64,000 bases of DNA from Tetracentron sinense (lineage: Eukaryota; Streptophyta; Magnoliopsida; Trochodendrales; Trochodendraceae). The DNA lies in the NCBI GenBank assembly GCA_015143295.1, contig CM026551.1, positions 11,986,499 through 12,050,498 of the forward strand, written 5' to 3'. How positions within the stretch are numbered: position 1 is the first letter of the stretch; each line of letters begins with the position of its first letter. A program made the position numbers and the translations under genes. Below the pieces are notes generated by a model. It ran no database searches and had not been told where the DNA came from. It saw only the letters and a program-made list of their open reading frames with translations. Below are positions 12,801 to 27,800 of this stretch, in pieces.

Positions 12801-15800
12801 TTATTTACATATAAATATCATTAAGTAAATGGTTTTTAAGTCTAAATCCATTTACTTAATGATATTTTGTATGTAAATAAGCTATAAAAAGTCTTATAGT
12901 GTAAATGGAAATTAGAAAGGCGTATCGGTGTGTATCAATTATGTGTTGGGTGTATCGACCCGATACGAGCGATACATATACAAATATGAGATATATTTAA
13001 ATAAAGCGTATCAATATATCACTTAGGCCAAAACCTGATACGCATTGATATTTTAATACATGACAACAGCTTGCCACGTGCCAAATATGTAACAAAGTAA
13101 GTCACATTTATCTTTCTTGCTACCAACGGTACAATCAATCCCCTCAAGCTGACAAGATCACAATCTTTTACTGCAATGAACCTTTGATCACCATACAATG
13201 TCAAAGGAGCCACCCACCATATGACTTCTAACGTTGTAGCCTATTCCACCAAGGGATAAAAAGATCGTGCATTAAAAAGGGCTAGTTTACAAAGATGAGA
13301 GTTCACCAATTAGTGAACTCGGGAGGAAAACTAGATAAACAGTACAAATACCTCCAACTTATCACCCCCCATAGATACAAAGACACAAATCATATGCAAG
13401 AAAAGAAAGCAACTTAAAATCTGCAAGATCGTCCCTTAACGAGCACCAAGATGAAAGAAGCTCTATAATACGACCCCAAATAGATTCATGAGAGGGATTA
13501 TTGAAAACCCCCTTATCCCTCTCCTATCTGCACCAACAAACTGCACTTGGCAACGAATGCCAAAAAATCCGCGAAAGAACCTTCACACCACAAATTGACC
13601 AACCGGACAAACCAAATAAGAAATCCATGAAATTGAGGGGAAACACCCAAAGCACCCTCATATGGGGTAGGACAAGATTCATAACCATTTTGCTAGAGCC
13701 TAGTGAAGCAACAAATGATCAACAATCTCCTCCTTGAGCAAGCACATAAAGCACTTGTTTGTCATTTTCTAGTCTTTTTTTTTTAATTCTCTATGGTTAG
13801 GATTTTATCTAGGGCAATGGTTCATAGGAAGAACACAACCTTAATGGAATGTTTGAATTCCATACAACTCTATAACGAAAGGGACAGAAATCACTAACAA
13901 ACAAGGACTAGAAAAAGCAATTCACTATAAACGACCCTCGTTGTCCGAGAGTTTGTCATCTCTAACAAGGACATTGAGAGATGAAGAAGATAGACGACGC
14001 ACAAGCCTAAACAAATCCTCCAATTCTTAATGGTATACCTATAATAGGTATTCACCTTACACCTTTTGTTCGTAGCAATGGAAGATAAGCATTAAATATT
14101 TAACAATATAATTTTCAAATTTATAGGAATAGCAGTACAACAAAAAAATTATCTCCCATATTAACGAAAATCCTTGGCCAAATTAATTAACCATCAAATT
14201 GATGAACAAAAAATACATACAAATTTTAAAGAAAGGACAATCAGAATTGTTCGCTAATGCTACAATGATGTTTAAACATGCTATATAAATATAGATATAG
14301 ACTTAGTAACAAAGTTCTCTGAATTTTTGAAAAATTCGCGAAGTTTAGGTGTGCCGAATTATTCACGAATTTAAGGTTTGCCAAATTATTCCTAAATTGT
14401 TGGTGGATTTTGAGAATTATTCCCGAATTATTCACGAATTTTGCAATATTTCTTTAGCTTGGGCTAGGACTATGCCAAGGGTTTAGGAAACTTGGCGATG
14501 GGCATGGAGCCATGGGTTTGGAGGTTTAGGATTAGGCCAAGGTTTGGACCCTAGGGTTAGGTTCTAGGTTAAACCTAGGGTTAGACGTAGGGTTAAGGCA
14601 GGCTCTAAGGTTAGGTCCTAGGGTTAAACCTAGGGTTAAGGCAAGCTCTAGGGTTAGACCTAGGGTTAAGGTAGTCTCTAAGGTTAGGTCCTAGGGTTAA
14701 ACCTAGGGTTAGACCTAAGATTAAGGCAAGCTAACCATGGCTAAGGTAATTAACCATGGTTAAAGATGAGGTGTAAAAATTGGGTGCTTACATGTACCTA
14801 ATCAAATTGTTGGATATCTTTTTACAATTATTATTTTTTCCTGAATTACTCCGGAATATTTCCCGGATTTTTTTGAACTTGACCCTTGCCGAATTATTCC
14901 CGAACCTCGACTTTGTCACTAGAAATATATATATATATATTTGATAGATAGATAGATTTTTTTTTGATAGATAGATACTAGATGCAATATTTAAATTTGG
15001 AGCTCTAAAGCTTACGCCCTCGCTTCTAGACACTTAGATTTAAACACTACAACGCCTCTTTCATTTTTCAATCGGCAATTCATCAAATTCAAACCAAGTA
15101 GTCAATCCTATACCACTTAAAAACATAAGGGTTTGTTTAAATCGCAAGAATTGAGGGGTGAGAATAAGAACATGACGATAAGAATTCTAATTCTGGTGTT
15201 TGGAGTTTGGAAGCCCCAATTTCTATGAATTCCAATTCTCGTGCGAATTCAGATAATGTCAATTTTGATACTCTGTGGAAATTATAATATCCTCCCTAGA
15301 AGGTGGGTGTAATTCAAATGTGCATGAGAATTGTCACATATCGTTTACAAGTTCACTATCCCTCTTTCTCGACCTTCCTAGATTATTTTATATTTCAATT
15401 ATTTAAATATATATTTTTTATAATTTATTTAAAAATATTTAAAACTTGAAATTTATCAAATTAATATCAATACATTTTTATATAAATTACTATTAATTTA
15501 TTTATATGAAATTAAACTTAACTACATTTCTCATAAATTTAAATTATAATTTTTAAAATAAAATATTTTAAATTTTATTAAATTTAAATTCATTTTTAAA
15601 TAAAACTTTAAAATTTATAATGTTTTATTCTAAAATTAATGATCAAAATAGTAAATATATTATCATAGAAAAATACAATAGTTTTGCATTACATGTCTTT
15701 CGAATATAGATATTTTGATATTATTACAATTTTCAAATAATTTTTTATTCATCAAAGACAAATATGTTAATCTATAAATTTATTTATATAACTAGGAGAT

Positions 15801-18800
15801 TTTTCTTATTTTTATTTTTTTGAAAAATACAACCATGAGTTTATATTATATACTAAAAGCATGTCTTTTTTGTATTCAGAAGAACACAAACCTACAATTT
15901 CATAGATCGGAAACTCATTTAGATGGTGTCCAATTGTGGACTTCTAGGCATCTTAACCAAAAAATTAAATTTCAATACAAAGGTTGTCCAACTCATAAGT
16001 ATTGCAATTCATATGCATTAGAATTCTCACGGAAATTGTAGCTCCAACAAACAAACCCAAATAAGAATCTAAATAGGAAATTAAAGTAATGAAACTCACG
16101 TAGAAAGTTTTTATGGGGCGGGTGTAAGCCTCTCATAAGGTTACGGAGGCGTGTAAGGATTTCTTAGACCGATTCAGTATTATGAATCCAATTACTATGG
16201 GATTGGACATTCGGCAAGTTGTCACGGTCAAAAGTTGTCAAGTACTGCCATGACCATGATACTGGGCCGAGATGGCCTGAGTATGGGCAAATGATGCCAG
16301 TGCGGTGCCTAGGAGATAGGCGAGGCACTATGCAAGCAATAGCACAGCGTGGTGCAAGGTAGGTGCCTTAGTGTTGGGTACCGAAGTGAAGGGACATGGA
16401 GGTGTCTTGATGTTGTGTACGAGGTACTATGGTTTAGGTGAAGTGCACACGAAGAGTTATGAAGAGACGCTTGAGTTTGGTGCTTGGCCGGATACATGTG
16501 GGCAAGTGTTGTGGGGCCCACATGGTATGTTGGAAATAGAGCCAACAGTACCTTCATTCGAAGAGAAAGTTAATACGAGTTCAATGGTACAGACAGTTTG
16601 TGGATCTTCAATGTACTATTCCGTAAAAGACTAGTATGAGTCCACCAGCAATGGTGATGTTTCCTTCTGGTAGAGGGTGAAAGGTTTATCATCCACCTTG
16701 AGGAGAAGGGCGTAGCTCTACCTTCTCTTGTGGCACATCTAAGGCTACCTAATGAGCAACCCCAAAGGAGTTGGGGGCGAGCTCTAGGATCCTAAAGGAG
16801 ATCTTGGAGTCTCCTTGGATGGTTGTTGGAGCATCCAAGGACGATGCAAAAGAGACGGACTTCCTAGCACTGCGCAAGAGTCTTCGGGCAAGAGGTTTCA
16901 CCCTAGTATGGCCTTTAAGCGTGCAGTATGCATCATGGTCATCTAAGAGGGATACGTTGTATGGTTGGGATACTCGGTCAGAGGACCGAGGATCGCGTTG
17001 TAGGCGTTATGCCCTCAATGCTCAATAAACAGGGCAGTGATGCTCCTAAGCTATCCGCGATGCGTGGGGATGACCGATAGTCGTGTTCGGGAGTATCGGC
17101 CATGATGGATGTTCGGCTTGATCGAGGAACCTTAGCATCATGAGAGATGCGCGAGACAGAACCTCGGTGATGCAGGAACCTTATGTGTTGGACGAGTGTC
17201 GGGTGCGACATAATGAAGTGATGCGTAAGCTAGCTGAGCGTAGCTTAACGGATAGGATTCGGTAGCGGGTCGTACCTTGTCGTAGCATTATAGCACGAGA
17301 CGTTGGGTCAGTTCAGTGGACGGATAGTGTAATGGTGTAAGGCTGGCCAAGATCATGGGATGATCGATGCGCCACATGGTTGTTCCGCAAAATCAAAAAT
17401 TTGACCGTGACAAAGTGGCAATCCGGCCCTCCAATGAGAGTACCCAGCCTGGTCCTCCTAAGCCCGCAATTTGAGGGCTTTTGTACTTCCCAAAGGCATG
17501 TGGGCTGGTGGAGCAAAATTTTTGAAAGCCCTCTAACTCGAGGGCTAGGCCAGGCCAGACCCAGCCCAACCCTCCACATGCTCTACTACATAATAATATA
17601 CAAGTATAGTATTGTATATTATATAAGATCTATACTACATATTTTAGTTATTAACACTTTACAAAACTCTTTAATATCGTGCCTTATGTTAGTACTGCGT
17701 CAAAATGCCTTTATTTTAGTACTCTACTAAATTTATATATATACTAGTACTATGCGTGATGTCAGTAATGTTTCAAAACTAGATATATGCTAGTACTTTG
17801 CCTTATGTCAGTACTGTTTCAAAATGCATTATGTTATCACTTATCGCTACGTCAAAATTAAGTACTATGGCATATGTTAACACTTAAATAAAATCTATAC
17901 TATACATATAAAATCTCTATATGCCTTCTGTTAGTACTACGTCAAAATTAAATATTTGGAAAGAAAAAGCATATAGCTAAAACAATTAACAAAATATATA
18001 GTATAATATATATAATTTCATTATAAGGGAATAGTAAACACATTATACTATTTTTTAACAGAAGAAAAATATTCTAATCCACCATGAGTAAAAAAAAAAA
18101 AATGTGCTACTCTTTGTGTTGCATCTCGTATCACAAGATTGGATAAAGCAGTGATGATTTCAGGTTGGTTTCTGGTAGCAGTGTATGGGATTTTTTCTTT
18201 TACTTTTCTTTTAAGCCCCGGCCCTGCCTTGGCCCTTGAGGGCAGGGCTTGGGTCGAGCCTGTTAAGGCCCTCCCAAGCCTATGGCCATTGATGAATAGG
18301 AATGAGTGATTTTATTAATACGAGCATTATAGTCTTGTTTTTAATCTTGAAAGTTGATGTTTTAATGAATTTTGATGCCTTGATGGAATGAATTGGATGT
18401 TAAATGATGTTAAGAACTTATTATTGTGGATTAAAGTTACTTTTTTGTATATTATCTCACCAAATTGTTAAATATATTAATTAGCATCGTTTTAATTTTT
18501 ATAATTATTAATTTTTTTTCTCTGTTTTTTTCCCGAAGTTTTGCTGTATTTTCCTGAAATTTTTTTAATTTTTCCGTACTTGACCCTTGCCGAATTATTC
18601 CCGAACCCCAACTTTGTGACTATGCTTTCACATCCCTAGCTAGTGGGACAACCCACTCAAACTCTATTTTTAAAAAAGAAAATCGAAAAACCCTGTTTTC
18701 AGTCTTTTGACAGGATTTCCAACAGTCTTGGATTCACTTAGCATAGACAAGCCAAGAAAAGCACATCTTTTTGCAATGCCTTCTCAAATATCTAAAGGTT

Positions 18801-21800
18801 ACATCAATAACCTATACAAATTTTAATATACCAAATAACTTCCCTTCTAAAAGCAAGACTTGCTTAATGAGTTCCCTAGACCAGCTCAAATTAGGACACA
18901 ACCAAGAAACAAATAACCACTTTTTAACTTTAATTCGAGCTTATTTTTCTTTCGTCCCTACAACTTACAATACGTATGTTTAAAAAGTTTGTTGAGAGGG
19001 AGAGATTTCTAACTCCATAAAATTCATATATGAGAAACTCACCTCAACTTTTTTTATATACTCCTCTTGTTTTTTCCTCTCCATAGCTCTGGCATCCTAC
19101 AATGTCCATGTGCATGAAGAGGTGAACGTGAATTAACTATAAAATGTGTCAAGGCAGCAGAATTATAAAGAAAATAACTACCCAAATTGACAAATAAAGA
19201 TAAGCTACCTCACGAACTTCCTCAGCACTCTGAATTATGTCCAAACTTGCCTGCATCCATAAATAAAAGATCACATAGGGAACATGTAAAAACTAAGAAT
19301 GAAGCTTTCCAATACACCTTTATCCCACCTGCAGACGATAGACTCTCTCCGACAAACTACGAACTTCATCTGAAGCTCTTTTTTCGGAATTGAGCAGCAT
19401 TTCTTTTTCATGCTTCAAAATAGACACCTGTTGAGGAAAGAGAGATGCATTGAGGATCATTAAGAGAGAATTGCCACTACAAGCTTTGTCCAAGATATTT
19501 TTTACCTCCATAGTTGATTTTCTTGAAAGCTCCCCAGAGGCATTCATAGAATCACAACTTTCGCGCAGCCTTCTCTGGTAGTCAACTATCAACTGCGAGA
19601 ACTCCACATTTCTAGCCAGAACTCCATTCATTTCATCTCTCTGACATATTATCAATGGCAATAAGAGAGAGAGAGAGAGAGATCATAATGGAAAATATAA
19701 CTCCAAACATGAAGTTCACCTGATGCTCAAATTCTCTCATGAAGCTATCAAGTCTCTCTCGTGCAAAATTCGCTTCCAAAGCCGATTTCTCACGCTCTAA
19801 GCGTAGTGATATTGTCTCACTCCTAACCACAAAAAATAAAATACATATCACACAGTTGTCAATGGTACGTGAGGCACGATTAATAAAAAGGTGAAAATAA
19901 AAATTAAGATCAACAACTGATAAATTAGAATTTAAAAAACATGAATTCTGAAATTACTAACTCTAGAAAATTAATCAATAATGATATGAATTCCTTTTAC
20001 ATGACAAAAACAAAAAGATAAATTACAAAAAGAAAAATCAAAATAAATTCCCCTGTACAATATGAAAACGTCAAAGTTACCAAGTCTTAAAAGAAATAAT
20101 CATCAAAGCAAGGATTCCCAAAGGTAAAAAATAGTAATAGAAAAACAAATATTTGCAACTAGGATGATGCATATATATCCAAAATTATCAATTGAAGGCT
20201 TGAAGCATTGGAGAGCAATGGTTAGTCACACATGAAAAAATACGACATGGGCTAATGTAACAAAACTTGTTAGAATGTGAATGACTTTATGTCATGGTCT
20301 AAACATACTAGATCCGTGATTTTTTTGTAAATGGAATAATTGTCGGATTTTTAATAAGATTTCCTTTATTTTCACTTTAAATTTGTGAGAATATGATATA
20401 TTAATCATATCTATGGATTTGGTATGAAATCCATGAATCTATAATAACATATTTAAAGTTTTTGCTTACTTTTCATCAAAAAGCACTGTTTTTTCATATA
20501 TATATTTTATTCTTTTTTTCTTGTTTTTTAATGATTTTAACCTATATGGAGATGTTCTCATCTATGAATGTTGCATTCCATGTGGCTCTAGGTAACTTGT
20601 AATCTTGCACATTTGTGTTTTATTACTTTATTCTCTAACTTGGTATCTCTAATGTGATAATGTAGTTGACAAATTGATATTATGTATTAACTGATGAAAT
20701 GAACAGCTAGTGTTAATTAAACTTGGTACTTAGTGATTTCTATGTCTTTTTATCCATTTATTGATTGAAATGTGTCAAAATTTTAAAAAAATTAGATTTC
20801 TTTTATTATTTTTATTTTTTAGAGAAAAAACCAAGGCCACCCTTATAATCAAGGGCCGTAACAACCATTACATAACAGTTTCGCCGTTATATAATGGATT
20901 TGTCCCTAACTATTGCCGAAACCATTATTTAAAACCTTGGGTTCGAAAGAAACAATCACCATCTTAATGATGTATCAAGCTCTATGGAATATATCAAGAT
21001 GAAGGTAATCAACCGGATCCGTGATTGCACTTTATTACTTCATAAAAGAAAATGTTTTTACTTTGAGAATGATGCTTGTGCCATGCTTACCAGTGGCTAC
21101 CCCATAATTGTAAACGTCAAATTATAACCAAATGGTTTAAAGACCTCTAAATACTTTAGCTGAATACAGATGGAGCTTAAAAAGGAAATCCAGGGTTGGT
21201 GGGGGGGCATTGTCTGAGACTCCAAGGGTAACTGTATAACAGTTTTATTTTAATTCAATGGTCATTGCACATATCTAATAGCTGAAATGAGGACTTTGAT
21301 AGATGCAAAGTTTAAAAGATCGACATATTTCCTAATATTTCTAACGAAACGCTTCTGTTTTCTTGGGTACCGACGCAAAATCTACCTATAACATCGAAAT
21401 TACAGTATTTTCAAATATTTCCTATTTTTTCCTACGAAACTCTTCCTTTCCATGGGTATTGCCATGAAACCTACATGTGATTATAAAACCGACACATTTT
21501 GGTGGAAATATTTTGACTACATTATTGATGAACGATATTCACTTGAAGAGTAAATAGTACAAGATTTCAGGCAACATGTTTCAATAATTTAGATGACGCT
21601 TCATTAATATCGATCAAAATATTACAAAACTTTTATATAAATTACATTACTTCGGTCTTGAACCAAATTGGACTGACTTCATCTGTATTTTGCTGAGGGA
21701 ACTATTTTTTTATTTTGCTGAGGGAACTATTTTTTTTTCAAAAGCTCGTTTCTCCCATTTTCCTGGATTAATTCCTACTTTGGAGGCTTTTAAACTTACT

Positions 21801-24800
21801 TCTTGTGATTCAAATTCAATATTTTGCATAAAGACACCCATAAATGCATCAAAATTCATGCATCTTCATATATTTAAACTTTTAAACTAAATTTGTAGAT
21901 GAAATTTGCAAAAAACTAGGAAAACTCAAATTCCACTAAATTTCACCCCCAAGCTTTAATATTTTTAGTTGAATCTTTTATATGTTGATTAAATACATAC
22001 GTTTTACAACTGTCGAATTATTCTACATTTTTGAAGATTTTTTAAATTTTTAATTTTAAAACTAATTAAAGATTTTTTTTTGTTATACATTCACATTTAT
22101 TAAAAATATGTTAGTTACATCTATATGTTTGTACTTTAGTTGATTAGTGCTATTATTTTTTAACTGAGCTACAAGTTGGGAGGCTTTTTTTTTTGCAAAA
22201 TATTTAATTACTCTTATAAAAATATGTATTTAAAATATTATAGTTAGTTATCAATTAAACAATAATTAAGCAAATAGTCTTACTCATTTATCATCATAAT
22301 ACAAGGGGGCCTAGGACAATGATTATGGCTATGGGCTTATATATATGACACTACCAACAGTCTTACTTATGAGCAATGCTATTGGTCTTTTTATATGATT
22401 GCAAGTATAGCTCATTACCCAATTTACCCATAATTAGGGATGCATGCGCGTATTGATGCTCAAACTAAGAGCAATATATTTGGGAGTATACCAGTGGCTA
22501 CCAAAATTACATGTCTGCAGCTTAAAACTATTATTACCCAGAGCAACAGCTTCATGAACTCACTCATCGAAACACAAATGATGACTTCGAGTCACGTACA
22601 TCAAAACTCCATATATTTATGAGCCTGACTCATGATTTGAGAGTTTCTTAGTGTTATCTTGTGATATACCTCTTTTTATATAAGTATTATCATATAAAAC
22701 TTTGTTTTATAATTGGGGGTAACGGAGGGTGCCCCAACCCTAACAAGGAAGGAACTAAAAGTGACGTGGAACTAAAAGTAAAGTATAAATACCCAAACCC
22801 AGACATGGTAAAAACTTGTAACAGTGGAATTTATTGTTGAAATGTATAAGTTACATCATAAGACAACCAATTCTCTTCTTTTCTTTCAACACTAAGGAGA
22901 AACTAAAAGTAAAGTATAAATACCCAAACCCAGTATTTGTGAGGGTTCAAGCACCAACGGTCGAACAAAGTCCACACATGGGCCCCAATTTGTCTCACCA
23001 ACCACCCCATGGTGGGATGATGAACTCATTGGATTTTAATTATGGTCCTTTTACCTCTGGTCATGGGGTGATTCAGGCTACTAATGCTAGTGAGGAACCC
23101 GTTGAGTATGTTGTAATGGCCCAAGCTCCATATAAATGTCCGTAGCATTGATTTGGATCCTGCTTTGCTGCATTAAACGACCCATAGGCATATCATCAAC
23201 TCCACACACGTAGACCAAGGCCCCCCATATTTCAGTTCATGTGGTGATGGATACTAGTGAGGAGCCCGTTGCAAATCATGGATAGGTCTTACAGTTACAC
23301 TCAGACAGTCAGCCAATGAGGTGTGTGGGAATTCAACAAGTGACAATCGTTGATCAACCATCGGTAAGGGATGTAAGAATAGTAAATAGGGTAGATCAAC
23401 ATTTTCAAGCCCAATTGTCTGGGCTCTCTCAACTCTCAAGTCAGGCTCATTATGGATAGTATTCCACAACGGACTGCTACTGTTGGATCTTATTGGGCTT
23501 AAAGAGCGAACTTCGTCATCAGTCCATTAGGTCAGCCCATGGACCAATGGATTCAACTAAGCTCAATCTCATGATGGATAGTGAAGACCCGTTTAATCTC
23601 CTACCATTAATCTTGCAATCTGCCATCCAAGAAAAATTTTATGAGGATAACAAGCATTCCAACAGGGAAGCCATGTCTCTCTTGTCGAGGCCACCAAAGT
23701 TGGAATGCCAAGGGGTAGAAGGGACTATATGTCTATGAACGAGTCTTCTCAGCTCTATGAGAGCAATCCCATTGTCGGTCCATTGAGAATTAAAGGTGGC
23801 TTGCCTTTATTTCAAGACAACAGATAGGGAGGAGGAAAGGGATTAGTGCAGATAATGTTAGTGTGGAAACTTCAGTGTCCTATGGTTCTATTCTATAGCT
23901 TAAGTTTGAAGTGTTTTCAATCTCCCCAAGAACACATTGGGGTGGGCTAGTCAACTACAATGTATAAGTCTCATATTTTTAATCTTTGGATTGTGAATTC
24001 TCTAAACAAGTCTGTCTCGGCATGTACGATAGAGGGTGAAGTTTCTGATTCGAGTTTGGCAGGGTGTTGGGGAATGAGTTCTTGTCTCATTCAGTCAACA
24101 AGGGAGGTTCAGGCGATAAGTCAGTTTTATTAAACCTAAGGGACTGGGACCTCTAGGATCGGAAGCAGGCAACTCCCAGCATGGGATAAGAGGGTGGACC
24201 AACAATAGTTGTTAAAGGCGTCACCTCAGGCGGTCGCCTAGGTGACCAAGCGCTCTGGTGGGCTTAGGCGACTGGCCCCCTCAAGCGTTCATTATTAAAA
24301 AATCTTATACATGTAATATTATTATTGTTTAAGGATATAAAATTTTATTCTTTGAATATGATAGTTCGGTAAACAAAAAAATATGTTATTTTATATACTT
24401 CTCATGTCTTTAATAATATAATATGTTAGGATTTGTATATCCAACAAAAAAAAGTTTGCAGATAGAAGAAGAAAGAAGATACGATCGGTGTCAAGTATGT
24501 TTCTTTCATGTTAACCCGTTCTCTCTCAATGGGTAGACCAATTGGTCTCTCTCCCTTTGTATATGGGTGGACCATATAGTCCCCATCGGTTTATTTTTAT
24601 GGTTGTTAAGTACAGCTAGCTCAGGCCCCCAATAACAAAAAAAAAAGGCCCCAAATTCCTTCTATGACCACCAAAACTCTCATAAACCCATATTTAAAGT
24701 GCATGTCCTATAGTTATATATTATAGTACTAATCTTGAGTAAAATCAAGAAAAAGAAATAAATGAGAGTAAGAGGAGAGACATCTCCCTCTTCCCCCTCC

Positions 24801-27800
24801 CCCCTCTCTTCTCTCTCCCATATTCAGCATCACATTTAACTGTCTGACTATTTTACTTTTTAATTTTTATTCAGTCTTATACTTTCCTTCATCTCCTCTC
24901 CTACTCTCTCTGTCTCTCTTTTCTGTTTGGCTGTCTATTTTTTATCTCTCACAATCCCTCTCTCCCCGCCTCTTAGTAGTCATTATCGACCTAATTTTTT
25001 CCAACACTTAAAATCCTCATTTATTATTCTTAGAACTATCTCTAAAGTTAGTTCTATCAAAGTGCATCTTGACAATTATGTAATTTATATGAATGTAGGG
25101 CCTCTTATAAAAGGAAATGCATCATACATAGATCTCATATTAGGGGGAATTTCTGCAGGAAAAAGTTCATCGAGCGACGCCTCGGACGCCTGAGGCAGTA
25201 CATGGGGTTTGTCTCCTCAAGTCGCTTGGTCGCCTTGACAACTATGGGACCGACAATGCGAAGAGTTGGGAGGTCAGGTGGAGGCCAATGTAGCTGAGCT
25301 AGTCCCATTGGGTCATCTCTGGGATTCAGAGTTGGAGGTGGGATCCAGTTTGTGGGAGCAGGAGGATAGTTTGGTGGAGAATCATTTACAGACATTCTCA
25401 TCAGCTTGCTCTTTATCGGGTTTGTACTTGTAGAGCTCTTCCTTGCTGGCGGAGAGGACTAAAATTTTGTTCCAGGGCATTTAGAGGGAAATTCCGAACA
25501 GGTAAATCAAACACGAGCTCCTGAATCAAGTTAGCCTAACCCCTCTCTGCTTTCTACTTGCTCTATCAAGCATAATTGCAACTATAGGATGGATAGAAGA
25601 CCATTAATTTGATGGCCATGTGATTTTTCTTCCATTTCATGTGATGCATTCCAGGGAGTTATGGTACTGCAGTCAAGTAAGGAAGGTGAGGCCTTGTCCA
25701 AACAAGGTAGGGTAGGTGATCTCACTCAGGATAGTTAAAGACAAACGTCAAGATCTCAAGGTTCGATTTTAGTAGGGATCATAGGTGAAGACTCCGGGAA
25801 ATCAAGCTCCAAGATTCAGGAGGGCATGTGAGAGCATTAGCCATTAGCGCTGCTCTATATAAAAAAAAAAACTGACAATGTTGTGATCATCAACATCTAT
25901 TTCTTTTTGCAAGCTAACATTTTTTTCTAATGTGTCCAGGTGCTTGTGGTGAAAAAATATCTAGATGCACCTACTGCATTTTTTATAGGCTTTTGTATTC
26001 AGTGTTTTCTTTTATCTTTGAGAACAGTTATTTAATTTTTTTTAGAATATTTGAGAGCATCTATTTGCTTGACTTGGATAACTTCCTTGTTATGTAATCA
26101 ATCAATTTCTATTTGTTGGGTAATGAACTTGGAAATCAGTGAGAAGCTATTTTTATATTGCTAACGAATTACACTTTAGATTTTTAACTATTTTATTGAC
26201 TTTGTTCTTGAAGATTATCATGAAGAAAAACAAGGCTTGCGCTTGCAAGTGAAATCAGAAGTAAATAAAGGGAGATCAACTTACACTCTTTCTAGCACAA
26301 TGAGGTTAATCATGCCGGTAGAAAAGAAGTTTGGTGGATTAATTAGTTCTTGAAGGAATAATTTTGCATCATCGGAAACTATGGAGAACTCTTAGCAAGT
26401 TATAGAGGAATGGAAAGATGTATAATTTTCTATCTCGAGCATGGTTAACCGTTAATAAGAACAGAAAGCTTGGCAACCAAGAAAAATTACTGTACGTAGC
26501 AAAAATGAAAGTTTTCAAGATAACAAGAACATATAAAGTACAGGGCATCACCATCTACTCTTCAACCAAAAAATTTCTTAACAATCAAATGAATTTATTA
26601 GGAATGGATAATGAGAAAGGGTATTTGTTTTTACCTCAACTTAGCCAACTCCTCTTCAAGACTTTTAGCACGTTCAGCAGCTTGTTCACTGGACTTCTTT
26701 GTAGCTTCCTGCAAATGTATTATTTGCAGAAGGGGTTACCAAGAAAAATGATCGTGAAAAAAAAAAACAATTATTGCAAATGTCCTTGGTCAGCCATACC
26801 TGAGAACCTTCAAGAAGAAGCATAATGTCCTTCCTTCCATCTCCTGAAACAACATTAAAAATTGTATCAGCAGAGTCCGAATGATTCATTAAATTCCACA
26901 AACAAGACATAGAGGTGAAAAAACAAAACAATAATACAAGCATGTGAAGTATTGGATCATGTACTCAATTCAGGTATTCACTAATTGTGAATACATGCTG
27001 AAGGCCTCGCAACTAACAGAAGCTGAAACAACATACATGATTGCAATCAATAAACAACTGCTTAGAGATGTAAATCAAAAGGATAGCAACAAAACCTGAA
27101 GCTGATACAGTAGAATGGGGATTAGAGGAACGGAGTTTAAGTTCCTCTTCATATAGCCTCTTGTACATTGCAACCTAGAAAGGTAAAAAAGGAGAAACAA
27201 ATGACACAGTGATATAAAACAAGAACAGGCATCCTTTTCCAATTGATTCACTTAAATCAATGATTCCAAAATGTAATACAAATATTATAAATTGGAAAAA
27301 CAGTCCTCAGCTGACTTACAGAACTGTGAAGCGATTCTATCATCCGCCCTTGCTCTTCTGCTCTTTTTAACACGGCTGCCACTTTAGATGCGGCCTCAGC
27401 AGTCTGCTTTTGGATCACCATTTCAAACTTCTCCTGAAACTCCATGGGGGGACTAACAAGCTAAACACAAAATATTCTTTGTGCAAGAGAAAGTAGTTTT
27501 CTGAGGAAAGCAGTCCAATAAACAACTGTACATATAGAACAATTACCCGTAACTCTTCGTTTCTACTCTCAATCTCGTCAGAAAGGCTGCGCACGAGACT
27601 TCGGAGATGTACATTCTGCTCAACTAATCCATTTATATCCTTAAAGGTCAACTGATACCATGGTTTCATTCGAAAGTTAGATCAATGATAAACAACTACA
27701 TTTTGCACACAAAAAAGGGGGGGGGGGGACTCACCAGCCGTTCTGAAATAACCTTTCCAGCACCAGACTCCTCATCCATCTCAAAAGCAGGGGCAATAGT

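Larger units (their letters stand above)
9790..19042 (-). other. NUA intron of 9253 bp between window exons 23 and 24
   Basis: Boundaries are GTGAGT at the 19042 side and ATGCAG at the 9790 side. The intron holds nested hAT elements (10879-12509), a CATGG-family end (12525-13062), a LINE remnant (13380-14050), an element with a telomere-like minisatellite (14306-14919), a Harbinger-like element (15129-16058), a solo-LTR candidate (16220-17412), a GC-ended hAT-like element (17417-18290) and a further TA-flanked copy (18370-18620). In 9790-10870 I see only a short repeat-derived patch (10210-10300). Confidence 0.85.
19823..26634 (-). other. NUA intron of 6812 bp between window exons 18 and 19
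   Basis: Donor AG|GTAAAA and acceptor GGTTAG flank it. It contains 19823-22700 AT-rich sequence with only small repeat fragments (an inverted-looking patch at 20830-20945 with AAAACCTTGG, and a 26-bp tandem copy of TTTTGCTGAGGGAACTATTT at 21686-21740), an unrecognised partly coding-looking region at 22830-25860, the hAT element at 24204-25246, and a repeat segment (26251-26327) shared with another intron. Confidence 0.8.

Noticed and set aside
17380..17730. Plus-strand 116-codon open frame
   Set aside because: It spans the border of the solo-LTR candidate and a second element; composition follows repeat sequence.
22834..23145. 103-codon plus-strand open frame as a gene
   Set aside because: The first third is intron-like and the rest P/H/M-rich, with no domain; it is more likely transposon debris.
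24750..24990. CT-rich stretch as a possible plant core promoter
   Set aside because: It is the internal part of the hAT element at 24204-25246 and recurs in the copy at 40403-41534.
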